Shown here one piece after another: positions 16,690-25,691 of a DNA stretch of 36,253 bases. Where the stretch lies: the NCBI GenBank assembly GCA_017651315.1, contig JAGCDE010000002.1, positions 1 to 36,253 of the forward strand. Direction: 5' to 3'. A model generated the notes under the pieces. The model was not told the DNA's origin and ran no database searches. It worked only from the letters and a program-made list of their open reading frames with translations. Each line of letters opens with the position of its first letter. Position 1 is the first letter of the stretch. This stretch comes from Bacteroidaceae bacterium (GTDB lineage Bacteria; Bacteroidota; Bacteroidia; Bacteroidales; Bacteroidaceae). A program made the translations under genes and the position numbers.

Positions 16690-17876
16690 TTTACTTTTGC
16701 TTGTTCATAATTCTGCTCGTACCAGTCATCCGGTATGATTTGTGCGCTAAAAGGGGAGGTGAGAATATATGGTTCTATTCTTCTCTTTTTCTGCTTATTA
16801 TGATTGCTGGATTACGTTATAGGGTTGGAGGGGACACACTGGTTTATATGGCGGACTTCAACAGTTGCCCAAAGCTGGATGAAATCAAGTATTTTGATTT
16901 TGAGACAGCCCGGTTCAATCCGTTGTGGTATTTGTTCAATGCTTTATGCCGTTCAATTAACGACAGTTTCACGTGTTTTCAGATTATTCATGCTGTTATT
17001 GTTAATTGTACATTTTTCCATTTCTTCCGCAAGTATTGTCCCCGCTATTATTTTTCAGCTATACTGGTCTGGTATGTAGGTTACTGGTGTTATTTCAATA
17101 TGGAAATTCTGAGAGAAGTCCTATGTATCTGCATCCTATTGTGGTCAACCGAATGGCTACTGGAAAAGAAACTCCTCAGATACTATATTTTTTGCATAAT
17201 AGCCTTGTTCATACACTACTCCGCTATTGTAATGACAATATTTCCCCTGTTATATCTCATATTCCGCCGTCCGAACTGGATTTTTCAGTTGGTTCTCCTG
17301 TTTGGTGTAATGTGTCTCACTGCAATGATTAATCTTCCTTCCTTGATCGTAAGTGTCTTTTCGCTCGATGACCAGTTATTGACCATTATCGAAAACTATC
17401 TGCAGGTAGATTCCAGGAACCTGACAGGAATGCTTTTCGAAATATTCAAGTATCTTCCAGTCCTTGGGATTATATGGCTGAGAGAGCGCAACGGAATGGA
17501 GGACGAATTTGATTTTGTACCCATAGTTTCATGTATGGTGGTATTTACAGGCATGGCAACATATCTTGGGGTGGCTGGAAGATTCCTGAATTATTGTGCA
17601 CCGTTCTTTATTATTACTTTTGTCAATACATTATATGATTTTCTTACTGAACAGGAGTGGAAGTCCAGGAATATATCGGCATTAGTGACTTTTTCCGTAT
17701 TGATAGTACTGACTTTCAATTACAGTGATTATTATCTGAAAGACAGGTCGGATGTATATCCTGACACCCGTTCCTATTCCATTTTCTTGCCATACCATTC
17801 GGTGATAAATCCTGTTGTTGAAAATAAGAGGGAGGGATATGTCGAGAATCTGCATGACCTTTCAATTTTCTTCTAG
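16686..17876 (+). CDS. EpsG-family polysaccharide polymerase
   Basis: A 396-residue multi-pass membrane protein with roughly ten or more hydrophobic helices. It carries the EpsG-like signature AGLRYRVGGDTLVYMADF (residues 41-58), where an Arg and an Asp lie close to the membrane surface. Such proteins are placed as Wzy-like polymerases that join flipped repeat units in the periplasm. It sits between the co-polymerase and a glycosyltransferase, as expected. The start is GTG 16686, overlapping the previous stop as GTGA. No other in-frame start exists before the second helix. Sequence conservation in this class is low, so the polymerase role is inferred from topology and neighbours. Confidence 0.85.
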   Translation: MIYFCLFIILLVPVIRYDLCAKRGGENIWFYSSLFLLIMIAGLRYRVGGDTLVYMADFNSCPKLDEIKYFDFETARFNPLWYLFNALCRSINDSFTCFQIIHAVIVNCTFFHFFRKYCPRYYFSAILVWYVGYWCYFNMEILREVLCICILLWSTEWLLEKKLLRYYIFCIIALFIHYSAIVMTIFPLLYLIFRRPNWIFQLVLLFGVMCLTAMINLPSLIVSVFSLDDQLLTIIENYLQVDSRNLTGMLFEIFKYLPVLGIIWLRERNGMEDEFDFVPIVSCMVVFTGMATYLGVAGRFLNYCAPFFIITFVNTLYDFLTEQEWKSRNISALVTFSVLIVLTFNYSDYYLKDRSDVYPDTRSYSIFLPYHSVINPVVENKREGYVENLHDLSIFF

Positions 17877-17879
17877 CGA

Positions 17880-18830
17880 ATGACTGCAATTATTCTTATC
17901 AACTGGAACGGTGCCGATGACACCATAGAGTGCCTCAGATCATTGGACAAGGCACAGGGAGAATTCATGGTTATTGTGGCCGACAACGGTTCTTCCGATG
18001 ACAGTCTTGAAAGGATAGAGCATGTCATTCATGGACTCTCCTGTAAGGTTGAACTGTTACCTCTCGGTCATAACTGGGGATTCGCGGCAGGAAACAACAA
18101 GGCAATGGAATACGCCCGCAGGTACAATCCTGACTCATACATGTTGCTGAACAATGATACGGAAGTTGAACCGGACTTCCTGCTAAAGCTCCGGGAATAC
18201 AGGAAACTGCATCCTGATGTCAGGATTATTGGACCTATGGTCTGTTACTGGTCTGACAGGGACCGGATCTGGTCCTGCGGCGGCAGGCTTTCGTTCGGTT
18301 CGCGTATAGCCCTCTTCAGGAATTGTACCGTCGATACCTTGGAGTCCAGGAATCCGTTGAAGGTTTCTTTCATCTCCGGGTGCGCACTGTTTGCCGATGC
18401 ATCACTTGTGGATTCTGACGGGCATCTGCTCACTGAGCGGTTCTTTTTCGGTGAGGAGGACTTCGAGTTCGCTCACAGGATGAGACGCAGTGGTGAAAGC
18501 ATGGCCATTCTTCCAGAATCAGTCATATATCACAAGGTTGGTTCATCGGCCAGAAGAATGTCCGGTAGGGCGAAACTTGGACGTGATTACATATATTATT
18601 TAGGCAGGCTCATCGTTATAAAGGACTTTTACAACCCTGTCAGTGTAGCTCTCATACGGCTGTTGAGTCGCCGTCGGTGCAAGAGTTATTTCATTCAGGA
18701 CGGTTTGGACAAGGACAGTGCAAGCCGGCTTGTTTCAAGGCTCATGCGGGATGCAAGGCGAAAAGATGGCATCAGCTATGATGATTTCCGGTCGATAGTC
18801 ATTGAAGGAATATTCTTTGACAGTATTTGA
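17880..18830 (+). CDS. Family 2 glycosyltransferase (rhamnosyltransferase-like)
   Basis: A 316-residue GT-A fold enzyme that adds a sugar to the growing lipid-linked repeat on the cytoplasmic face. Motifs: TAIILINWNGADDTIECL (2-19), VADNGSSDDS (nucleotide binding), GHNWGFAAGNNKAM, the metal-binding DxD equivalent in LLNNDTEVEPDFL (near 93-105), SGCALFADASLV and FFFGEEDFEFAHRMR, which carries the ED base motif. The order matches WbbL-type rhamnosyltransferases, but donor and acceptor are unproven. The start lies 3 nt after the previous stop. The stop overlaps a possible TTG start of the flippase gene. Confidence 0.92.
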   Translation: MTAIILINWNGADDTIECLRSLDKAQGEFMVIVADNGSSDDSLERIEHVIHGLSCKVELLPLGHNWGFAAGNNKAMEYARRYNPDSYMLLNNDTEVEPDFLLKLREYRKLHPDVRIIGPMVCYWSDRDRIWSCGGRLSFGSRIALFRNCTVDTLESRNPLKVSFISGCALFADASLVDSDGHLLTERFFFGEEDFEFAHRMRRSGESMAILPESVIYHKVGSSARRMSGRAKLGRDYIYYLGRLIVIKDFYNPVSVALIRLLSRRRCKSYFIQDGLDKDSASRLVSRLMRDARRKDGISYDDFRSIVIEGIFFDSI

Positions 18831-18835
18831 AAACT

Positions 18836-20062
18836 ATGGAAAAGGGAAGGAAACAGGTCATTGTATTGTATGCGGCTACATTTCTCGGGGCTATCCTGAA
18901 TTTTGTGGCTTCCAAGGTCAATACAGACTTCCTTTCCCCTTCAGACTATGGTGATGTAAAATATGTGCTCAATGCCATTCAACTTGTTTCTTGGGTGGTG
19001 CTGTTCGGATGGTTCCTGTCCGGTAGCCGTCTTCTTGCCTTATCTGATGACAGACAAAACAGCGCTAGAATAAGGGGGGCCTTGATAGTATTCCTGTTAT
19101 TTTCAATGGTAATGCTAATGATAGCAACATTCATTGTGGGACTTTTCCATAATAACAGGCCGGAGGTCAGGATCCTTTTTTTCTGTTCGCTTCCAGTGTG
19201 TTTCTATCCACTATTGACAAACTATATGAATACAACAGCACAGGGCGACAATCATATAGGAAGGCTCGCACTTGCAAGGTTGTTACCTGTATTGTGTTAT
19301 ATACCTGTCGCTTTTTATATATATAATAGATTCAGTGCTGATTCCCGGACGGTACTTTGGTTACACTGGGGTGTCTGTTCACTGGTACTTGTCATAATTG
19401 TTTTTTCCACAAGACCTTCATTTGTTAACCTTAAACCCGTATTTGATGCTATAAGGAAGGAAAACCGTGAATATGGTATTCATCTATATTGGGGGTCATT
19501 AGCTATGGTTGCAACCAATTATTTGGCAGGTGTGACATTGGGACTGTTTAACAAGGATAATACTGATGTGGGCTTTTATACTTTAGCCTTATCTTTTGCT
19601 CAACCGCTATCATATCTTCCCGGAATAGTAGGAACTACATATTTTAAACGTTTTGTGCATGAAAAAAGCATTCCAGGTAAAGTCTTTCTCATTACTGTAT
19701 TTTTGACTATAGTCTCATGTCTCGGATTTATAGTGCTGGTTCATCCCGTGATGAGACTGTATAATGAATCATACGGAATAGTAGCTGAATATGCTTCATG
19801 GCTTGCTGTAGGTTTCAGTATTCATGGTGTGGGCGATATGATTAACAGGTATCTGGGATCACATGGCCAAGGTATGAGTATTTTGAATAGCAGTATTGCC
19901 TGTGGACTTGTGAAAATCGCTGGATTTACATTGTTTGTGTGGATATGGGGTATAGACGGAGCTATTGTAACCAATATAATCGGTTCGTCAGTTTATTTCA
20001 TTTGTATATATCTGTTTTATAGAAGATACATTGAATCAGGAAAGATGGTCAATGAGGGTTGA
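18836..20062 (+). CDS. Polysaccharide flippase (Wzx-like, MOP superfamily)
   Basis: A 408-residue protein with about twelve hydrophobic segments, fitting the oligosaccharide flippase family that turns the undecaprenyl-linked repeat across the inner membrane. The first helix (VIVLYAATFLGAILNFVASK) and the phrase NTDFLSPSDYGDVKYVL match the family start ("lspedyG"-type). I chose ATG 18836, 5 nt after the previous stop. TTG 18827 would overlap that stop as TTGA and add three residues. It is the last plus-strand gene of the run. Its 3' end overlaps the opposing glycosyltransferase gene by 27 bp, so no terminator space exists between them. Confidence 0.9.
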   Translation: MEKGRKQVIVLYAATFLGAILNFVASKVNTDFLSPSDYGDVKYVLNAIQLVSWVVLFGWFLSGSRLLALSDDRQNSARIRGALIVFLLFSMVMLMIATFIVGLFHNNRPEVRILFFCSLPVCFYPLLTNYMNTTAQGDNHIGRLALARLLPVLCYIPVAFYIYNRFSADSRTVLWLHWGVCSLVLVIIVFSTRPSFVNLKPVFDAIRKENREYGIHLYWGSLAMVATNYLAGVTLGLFNKDNTDVGFYTLALSFAQPLSYLPGIVGTTYFKRFVHEKSIPGKVFLITVFLTIVSCLGFIVLVHPVMRLYNESYGIVAEYASWLAVGFSIHGVGDMINRYLGSHGQGMSILNSSIACGLVKIAGFTLFVWIWGIDGAIVTNIIGSSVYFICIYLFYRRYIESGKMVNEG

Positions 20063-21076
20063 GAATACCTTTTCAGGACTGAATTCGGATGCTTTCCTCA
20101 GACAATCTTTTTTCATCGCTAAAACGACATGCGGATTACTCTGTATTTTTTCCAAAACTCTTTCCATCATATTGAAATCGTCAAATGCGAAACCTAATCC
20201 GGTCTTTCCGTCTTCAATGACATCAGAGAAACTTTCCCAACGTGACGCGAGAACGGGGAGACCAGCGGCGTATGCATCAATAATAGTACCAGGAACTCCT
20301 TCTGTATAGAATCTGGTTGGAAACAGAAGCATAAAATAGTCTTTAAGAACAGATACGCTTTTGTCAGATTCAACGAATCCTTTGTATTGTATATAATCAG
20401 GACACGATGCTATGAATGAAGTGAACCATTCCTGGTCTGAAGGCCATATTGGGCCATAAATGTCCAGTTTAAAAACGGTTTGTCCTTGCTTGTTGTTTAT
20501 TCTACATATGACTTCTGCCGCCTCGGCTAATCCTTTGCCTTTCATTACACGTGAGAAAGTACAGAGTTTTATGGGGTATTGGAGGGGGGGGATGTTTGTA
20601 AAACTTACTGGATTCAGCTTTTTGCTGTTGGGCATAAGATATATATTTTTATAGTTGCACTCAAGAGCTTTCTTCATTGTGACTGTCTCTACATAGATTC
20701 CATCTAATAGGTGTAGCCATCTGGAAAGAAAATAGCGCTTTTCAATAAATGAGGGTAACCACCCTCCTATTACTGCATAGTGAAACTTAGTCATGGTGAA
20801 AGGGTGGATGACTGCAATCAGGAACATTATGTATCTTAGCCCTTTGTAAGCGGGTAATATAATAAAATTGTCACATTTCCTGATTTTGCCGAATAGATGG
20901 TATGGAATTCTGTATAGTGCATTCCAGCCTCCACTTGTGTCTATTCTCAAAATCTGGTCGGGGCCAAACTTTTCTTCAAGAAAACCGGTTAAGACCTCTG
21001 TTTTTATGGTCTGTCCGTTCAACAGAAGTTTATCTTGTCCAAAGTGACCGACAATGCATATTTTTCCTTTTGTCAT
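20036..21076 (-). CDS. Family 4 glycosyltransferase
   Basis: A 346-residue GT-B enzyme of the EPS pathway. The N-terminal domain opens with ICIVGHFGQDKLLLNGQTIK. The C-terminal donor-binding domain shows LCTFSRVMKGKGLAEAAEVI (near 171-190), KLDIYGPIW, YIQYKGFV and the GT4 signature PTRFYTEGVPGTIIDAYAAG with its EGVPG...E-like loop (near 255-274), then GLPVLASRWESFSDVIEDG. The final Glu of the usual EX7E motif is replaced by Asp in the IIDAYAAG segment. It is translated from ATG 21076, which shares its A with the stop of the truncated acetyltransferase (TGATG), so the two are coupled. Confidence 0.9.
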   Translation of the reverse strand: MTKGKICIVGHFGQDKLLLNGQTIKTEVLTGFLEEKFGPDQILRIDTSGGWNALYRIPYHLFGKIRKCDNFIILPAYKGLRYIMFLIAVIHPFTMTKFHYAVIGGWLPSFIEKRYFLSRWLHLLDGIYVETVTMKKALECNYKNIYLMPNSKKLNPVSFTNIPPLQYPIKLCTFSRVMKGKGLAEAAEVICRINNKQGQTVFKLDIYGPIWPSDQEWFTSFIASCPDYIQYKGFVESDKSVSVLKDYFMLLFPTRFYTEGVPGTIIDAYAAGLPVLASRWESFSDVIEDGKTGLGFAFDDFNMMERVLEKIQSNPHVVLAMKKDCLRKASEFSPEKVFSTLIDHLS

Positions 21077-21342
21077 CAGTTGGTGATGTTATGTGAACTG
21101 TAAATATTGTAACTGTGTCCCAAGTAAAATCCTTTTCCTATATCGCTATTATATCCAATCTCAATATAATGTTTTGAAGCGTGTTTTGTCATCAGAAATC
21201 TGATCCAGGCAAGTTCGATGGAGATTATGGTGGTATTGGCCCTACGTAATAGACGATGGAGTCTTGTTGAATATCTGACGGCTTTGCTTTTTCCTCCATA
21301 TCTTGACAGGTTTGCATTAAATAATGTCTTGATTTTGTCCAT
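21076..21342 (-). pseudogene. Truncated serine-acetyltransferase-like gene
   Basis: An 88-residue product resembling the N-terminal part of the serine O-acetyltransferase-like enzymes found in Bacteroidales polysaccharide loci. A helical region (MDKIKTLFNANLSRYGGKSK onward) leads to IEIGYNSDIGKGFYLGHSYN, where a left-handed beta-helix should begin. The gene stops after SHNITN, so the hexapeptide repeats that hold the catalytic His and the acetyl-CoA site are missing, and no remnant follows. The stop overlaps the next start as TGATG, so it may survive as a coupling peptide rather than an enzyme. ATG 21342 is used because the upstream TTG at 21402 precedes the predicted transcription start. Confidence 0.65.
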
Positions 21343-21365
21343 TGTTTGAAAAAAACATTTATTCA

Positions 21366-21397
21366 ATTGCAACAAACGATTATGTTGCTTAATTTTG
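21366..21397 (+). promoter_or_regulatory. Promoter for the GT2 gene at 21457
   Basis: ATTG (21366-21369), 20 nt, then TAATTTTG (21390-21397), a perfect -7. Transcription near 21404 places a long hairpin in the 5' leader. Confidence 0.6.
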
Positions 21398-21399
21398 TA

Positions 21400-21431
21400 C
21401 AAATTAAAAAATAATAATCCAAAGCAGCAAA
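21400..21431 (-). promoter_or_regulatory. Promoter for the minus-strand transferase pair
   Basis: On the minus strand TTTG (21428-21431), 20 nt, then TTAATTTG (21400-21407), one base off the -7 consensus. Its -7 lies 3 bp from the opposing -7 element. Confidence 0.5.
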
Positions 21432-21447
21432 GAATTGGATTATTATT
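21410..21447. repeat. 13-bp perfect inverted repeat in the divergent promoter region
   Basis: AATAATAATCCAA (21410-21422) is mirrored exactly at 21435-21447 with a 12-nt loop. In the plus transcript it forms a hairpin ending 9 nt before ATG 21457. For the minus promoter it covers the spacer and brackets the -33. Confidence 0.8.
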
Positions 21448-21456
21448 AGCGTGAAT

Positions 21457-22245
21457 ATGGTTGAAGGATTAGTTTCTATTATAACAACATTGTATGATTC
21501 CGGTGACTTTATTGGCAGAACGATAGAGTCCGTCTTGGCGCAGACCTACACCAATTGGGAGATGATCATAACTGACGATTGTTCCAAGGATAATGGTCCT
21601 TCAATTGTGGAGTCATACGTTGCAAAGGATACAAGGATACGTCTTATAAGACTTGAAAAGAACGGTGGTCCCGGTGTGGCCCGTAATATTTCCATCCAGA
21701 ATTCTAAAGGGAGGTACATCGCGTTCCTGGATAGTGATGACTTATGGAGTCCGGATAAACTTGAGCGTCAGCTTGAGCTGATGGACAGTACAGGTTGTGG
21801 CGTTGTTTATTCCAGCTATTACACATGTGATGAGAAAGATCATATAACAGGTCTTGTAAAGTGTCGTAGCAGGATTCCATATTGGCGTATCGTTTGTGAC
21901 AATGCGATAGGTTTTCTTACCATGATGTATGACACGAAGGCGACAGGAATCGAATTGCTTCCGGAGATACGCAAACGTCAGGACTGGGGACTTAACATAA
22001 AACTGTTAAGAAAATGCCGTGTGGCTTACGGAATCAAGTATCCCCTTGCATCATATCGTATCCGTCATGGCTCTGTTTCAAGTGGAAAGTTTTCACTGAT
22101 AAAGTTCAATGTGGAGATATACCGTCAGGTGTTGGAATACTCCAGGAACAGGGCATTGCTTACGTTCCTGTTTGTGTTTCTTCCTTTCTATTTTGGAAAG
22201 AAACTGCTGAATTTCTTTAAAACGTTGTTTTTCAGGCAGAGGTGA
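21457..22245 (+). CDS. Family 2 glycosyltransferase
   Basis: A 262-residue GT-A glycosyltransferase of the EPS locus. Motifs: VSIITTLYDSGDFIGRTIES (near 6-25), QTYTNWEMIITDDCSKDN, NGGPGVARN and the metal-binding FLDSDDLWSPDKLERQL (near 92-108), followed by KRQDWGLNIKLLRKC, which holds the catalytic QDWxL motif. The C-terminus is hydrophobic and basic (LLTFLFVFLPFYFGKKLLNF), suggesting membrane association. I chose ATG 21457; GTG 21451 is in frame. It is transcribed away from the truncated acetyltransferase/GT4 pair, with its own promoter and a leader hairpin. The donor sugar is unknown. Confidence 0.9.
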   Translation: MVEGLVSIITTLYDSGDFIGRTIESVLAQTYTNWEMIITDDCSKDNGPSIVESYVAKDTRIRLIRLEKNGGPGVARNISIQNSKGRYIAFLDSDDLWSPDKLERQLELMDSTGCGVVYSSYYTCDEKDHITGLVKCRSRIPYWRIVCDNAIGFLTMMYDTKATGIELLPEIRKRQDWGLNIKLLRKCRVAYGIKYPLASYRIRHGSVSSGKFSLIKFNVEIYRQVLEYSRNRALLTFLFVFLPFYFGKKLLNFFKTLFFRQR

Positions 22246-22260
22246 TTCTTAACTTTTTGA

Positions 22261-23235
<975 letters not shown>

Positions 23236-23258
23236 TTCAGAAAGGTTTATCTTGCTAG

Positions 23259-23288
23259 AAAGGCCCTCATGACGAGGGCTTTTCTTTT
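23259..23288 (+). terminator. Intrinsic terminator after the esterase gene
   Basis: AAAGGCCCTC (23259-23268), a 5-nt loop, then GAGGGCTTTT (23274-23283), a 10-bp stem with one G-U, followed by CTTTT. It lies between convergent genes and probably also helps end the minus-strand SGNH transcript. Confidence 0.8.
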
Positions 23289-23301
23289 AATGGATTCCGG
23301 G

Positions 23302-24228
23302 TTATTCAGGAATAATATGTTTATTCCTAATATCGTTAATCAGATTACGGGTAAATTCATCGGCACCTTTGGCATTCAGATGTGTTCCGTTAACAAACAG
23401 CAGATTGTTGTGGTTAAATTTGGGACTGTTGGAATAATTGAATAACGTTATATTTTCTCTCAGGCTGCATAATGACTTAATGGTGTCAAGGACAGTATCA
23501 TCTTGTCCATACCACATTGGTGAAACAACGAGTATAGTTTCTATGTCTCGGGTTTTGTTAAGGAACTTATTGAAATACTTCAATTTTAATGAGTCATAAT
23601 CATACCCTTCCTTTGAATCGTAACAGATATAGTCTTTCTTTATTTTAATGGTGTCCATTTCCTGGTCTATTGGACGAAAACCTTTTATGCCGGAACTGAA
23701 TGAAATATTAAGGAAAAATGCTACAAAGTTTTGAAGAAAGGAAGAATTGTGTCTATATAAACCGGAAAGTATTTTGTATCGTTCGGTTTTGTCATAATCT
23801 TGGAAAATACTGTCAATACCCTCCCTGTTGCAATAGTTCTTTAACAGTGTCAGACTTTTATGTGTGTCATTTCCTTTAAGATAGTCAAAATCGGGGGTTA
23901 TTTCATAAATAATCAATTTGGGGGTGTGTCGCTCCAATAACAGCAGGAGTCTGCCATAATTCAGTGTTATGCCGCATCCTGATTCTCCGCAGTTGTAGCA
24001 GGACAATCCTAATGAATCTGTTATCATCTGTGCATTGTAATGGTTCTCAGCCCTTGATGAACCAAGTATGATAATGTCATCGGCCACTTTATTGCAAATA
24101 TAATTGTTCCGGCCTGTTCCTCCGATGTCTATTCTGCTTTCGATATGGTCAAAAGCCAATCCCCATGCTAAATCCACAGCTGTCAGTATAGCCAGGAAGA
24201 TAACGGTTTTTAATATAAATCTTTTCAT
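23302..24228 (-). CDS. SGNH-like protein partnered with MBOAT acyltransferase
   Basis: A 308-residue protein with one N-terminal membrane helix or signal anchor (FILKTVIFLAILTAVDLAWG). A periplasmic SGNH-like domain follows, with block I IIILGSSRAENHY (Ser58 the likely nucleophile) and block V VNGTHLNAKGADEFT. The usual DxxH is NxxH (Asn280, His283), so the catalytic Asp appears replaced. Proteins of this type sit next to MBOAT acyltransferases and transfer acyl groups to an exported polysaccharide in the periplasm, as AlgJ/AlgX or DltD do. The start at 24228, 5 nt after the MBOAT stop, is preferred over the longer frame beginning inside that gene. Its role in EPS acylation is inferred from the pairing. 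Confidence 0.8.
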   Translation of the reverse strand: MKRFILKTVIFLAILTAVDLAWGLAFDHIESRIDIGGTGRNNYICNKVADDIIILGSSRAENHYNAQMITDSLGLSCYNCGESGCGITLNYGRLLLLLERHTPKLIIYEITPDFDYLKGNDTHKSLTLLKNYCNREGIDSIFQDYDKTERYKILSGLYRHNSSFLQNFVAFFLNISFSSGIKGFRPIDQEMDTIKIKKDYICYDSKEGYDYDSLKLKYFNKFLNKTRDIETILVVSPMWYGQDDTVLDTIKSLCSLRENITLFNYSNSPKFNHNNLLFVNGTHLNAKGADEFTRNLINDIRNKHIIPE

Positions 24229-24233
24229 GCTAA

Positions 24234-25649
24234 TCAGAAATTTGCGTAAATGAATTGGTCGGAACTTAACACACCCATTGAGAGTATCATTATCATGAGT
24301 AGCAAGTATGTTCCCCATCTTACGATGAGGAGTGTGCTGTCCATAAGCTTGAGCCTGCCAGGAAAGAATTCATCTCTCATGTCTTTCAGCAAAAGGAACA
24401 GAATGCCAATGATTGAAAATGGTAGGTTGGGGATCAGGTCAATGTAAACCGACATGGGTTGGGCAGGGTCAATAATCCGTCCTATTACATTGCATGCATC
24501 GGTCAGTGTGGGCATACGGAAAAATAACCATGCAAAATTGACCAGCATGAAGGTCACAATGATTCTCGCTGATTTGCCAAAAAATCCTGTATTACATTTA
24601 TGGAACCCGAACATCTTTTCAAGTATCTGACAGACACCGTGAATACATCCCCATACGATAAAAGTCCAGTTTGCCCCATGCCAGATACCGCTGACGGCAA
24701 AAGTCACGAAAATGTTCCAGTAGTTGCGCGCCTTTGAGCACCTGCTTCCGCCCATAGGAATATAGATGTAGTCCTTGAGCCATGTGGAGAGTGAAATATG
24801 CCATCGATGCCAGAAATCCGTGATACTTGTGGCGAAATAGGGACGGCAAAAGTTTTCTGTCAGTTCAAAACCGAGAGTCTTGCCAACACCAATGGCCATC
24901 AGTGAGTATCCGGCAAAATCCGCATAGATCTGGATTGTATAAAGTATGCTTGCTGTGAGGCAGGAAAGGCCTGTGTAGTTTTCATAGTTTGGCAACACAG
25001 TATCTACATATAGTGCAAGGCGGTCGGCAACCACAACTTTCATGAACATTCCCCATAGTATAATTTTCAAACCTTCAACAGCCTTGCTATAATCAAAGAA
25101 TGTACGTAACTTTTTCAACTGGGGGATGACAAGGGATGCCTTGTTTATAGGACCGGAAAGAATGCTTGGAAAGAAAGAAATGAACAATGCGTAGATCAGG
25201 AGATCACTTTCGGCCTCTTGCCGCTTATAGTAAACATCCCATAAGTAGCCCAAGGCTTGGAATGTGTAGAATGAAATGCCAATTGGTATTGCCCAGTTCA
25301 TGCCTTGCAGATGGAAATTCAAGCCGATGACAGACAATGCGTTTCTGATAATTTCATTAATGAAATTAAAGTATTTGAAGAAAAGTAGCGGAAACAATGT
25401 CAGTATGACGCCAAAAGTAAGGATTTGCTTGGGATGCTTTGATTTTGGTATAATTAATGCCGAATAGAATGTAATAAGTGTCACCCCCATCAAAATTATA
25501 GCATACACAGGTTCCCATTGTATGTATAATAGGTAGCTAACACATAGCAAATATATGTTGCGTACTTTATTATGTCGTGCAGGTATGACATAGTAAAGCA
25601 GAAATATGAGAGGAAAAAGTATGATGAAACTGATGGAGTTATAAATCAT
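24234..25649 (-). CDS. MBOAT family O-acyltransferase (AlgI-like)
   Basis: A 471-residue polytopic inner-membrane protein that moves acyl groups, usually acetyl, from cytoplasmic acyl-CoA toward a periplasmic acceptor. The AlgI signatures are clear: SFFPSILSGPI (158-168), YADFAGYSLMAIG (242-254), TDFWHRWHISLSTWLKDYIY (277-296) and the invariant His324 in VSGIWHGANWTF. Length and motif order are normal. It is translated just ahead of the SGNH gene and the two form the acylation module of the EPS locus. No clear promoter is present in the 42 bp separating it from the antiporter gene upstream, so read-through from that gene is possible. Confidence 0.93.
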   Translation of the reverse strand: MIYNSISFIILFPLIFLLYYVIPARHNKVRNIYLLCVSYLLYIQWEPVYAIILMGVTLITFYSALIIPKSKHPKQILTFGVILTLFPLLFFKYFNFINEIIRNALSVIGLNFHLQGMNWAIPIGISFYTFQALGYLWDVYYKRQEAESDLLIYALFISFFPSILSGPINKASLVIPQLKKLRTFFDYSKAVEGLKIILWGMFMKVVVADRLALYVDTVLPNYENYTGLSCLTASILYTIQIYADFAGYSLMAIGVGKTLGFELTENFCRPYFATSITDFWHRWHISLSTWLKDYIYIPMGGSRCSKARNYWNIFVTFAVSGIWHGANWTFIVWGCIHGVCQILEKMFGFHKCNTGFFGKSARIIVTFMLVNFAWLFFRMPTLTDACNVIGRIIDPAQPMSVYIDLIPNLPFSIIGILFLLLKDMRDEFFPGRLKLMDSTLLIVRWGTYLLLMIMILSMGVLSSDQFIYANF

Positions 25650-25691
25650 ATTTTATTATTTAACTGTTTGTATGATAATATTTTATTTTTC

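Noticed and set aside
21343-21402. TTG start extending the truncated acetyltransferase by 20 residues
   Set aside because: The TTG overlaps the predicted -7 element of the gene's own promoter, so it would not be on the transcript.
21410-21447. Invertible capsule promoter flanked by inverted repeats
   Set aside because: The arms are only 12 nt apart, so no promoter fits between them, and no invertase gene is nearby. A hairpin or operator is more likely.
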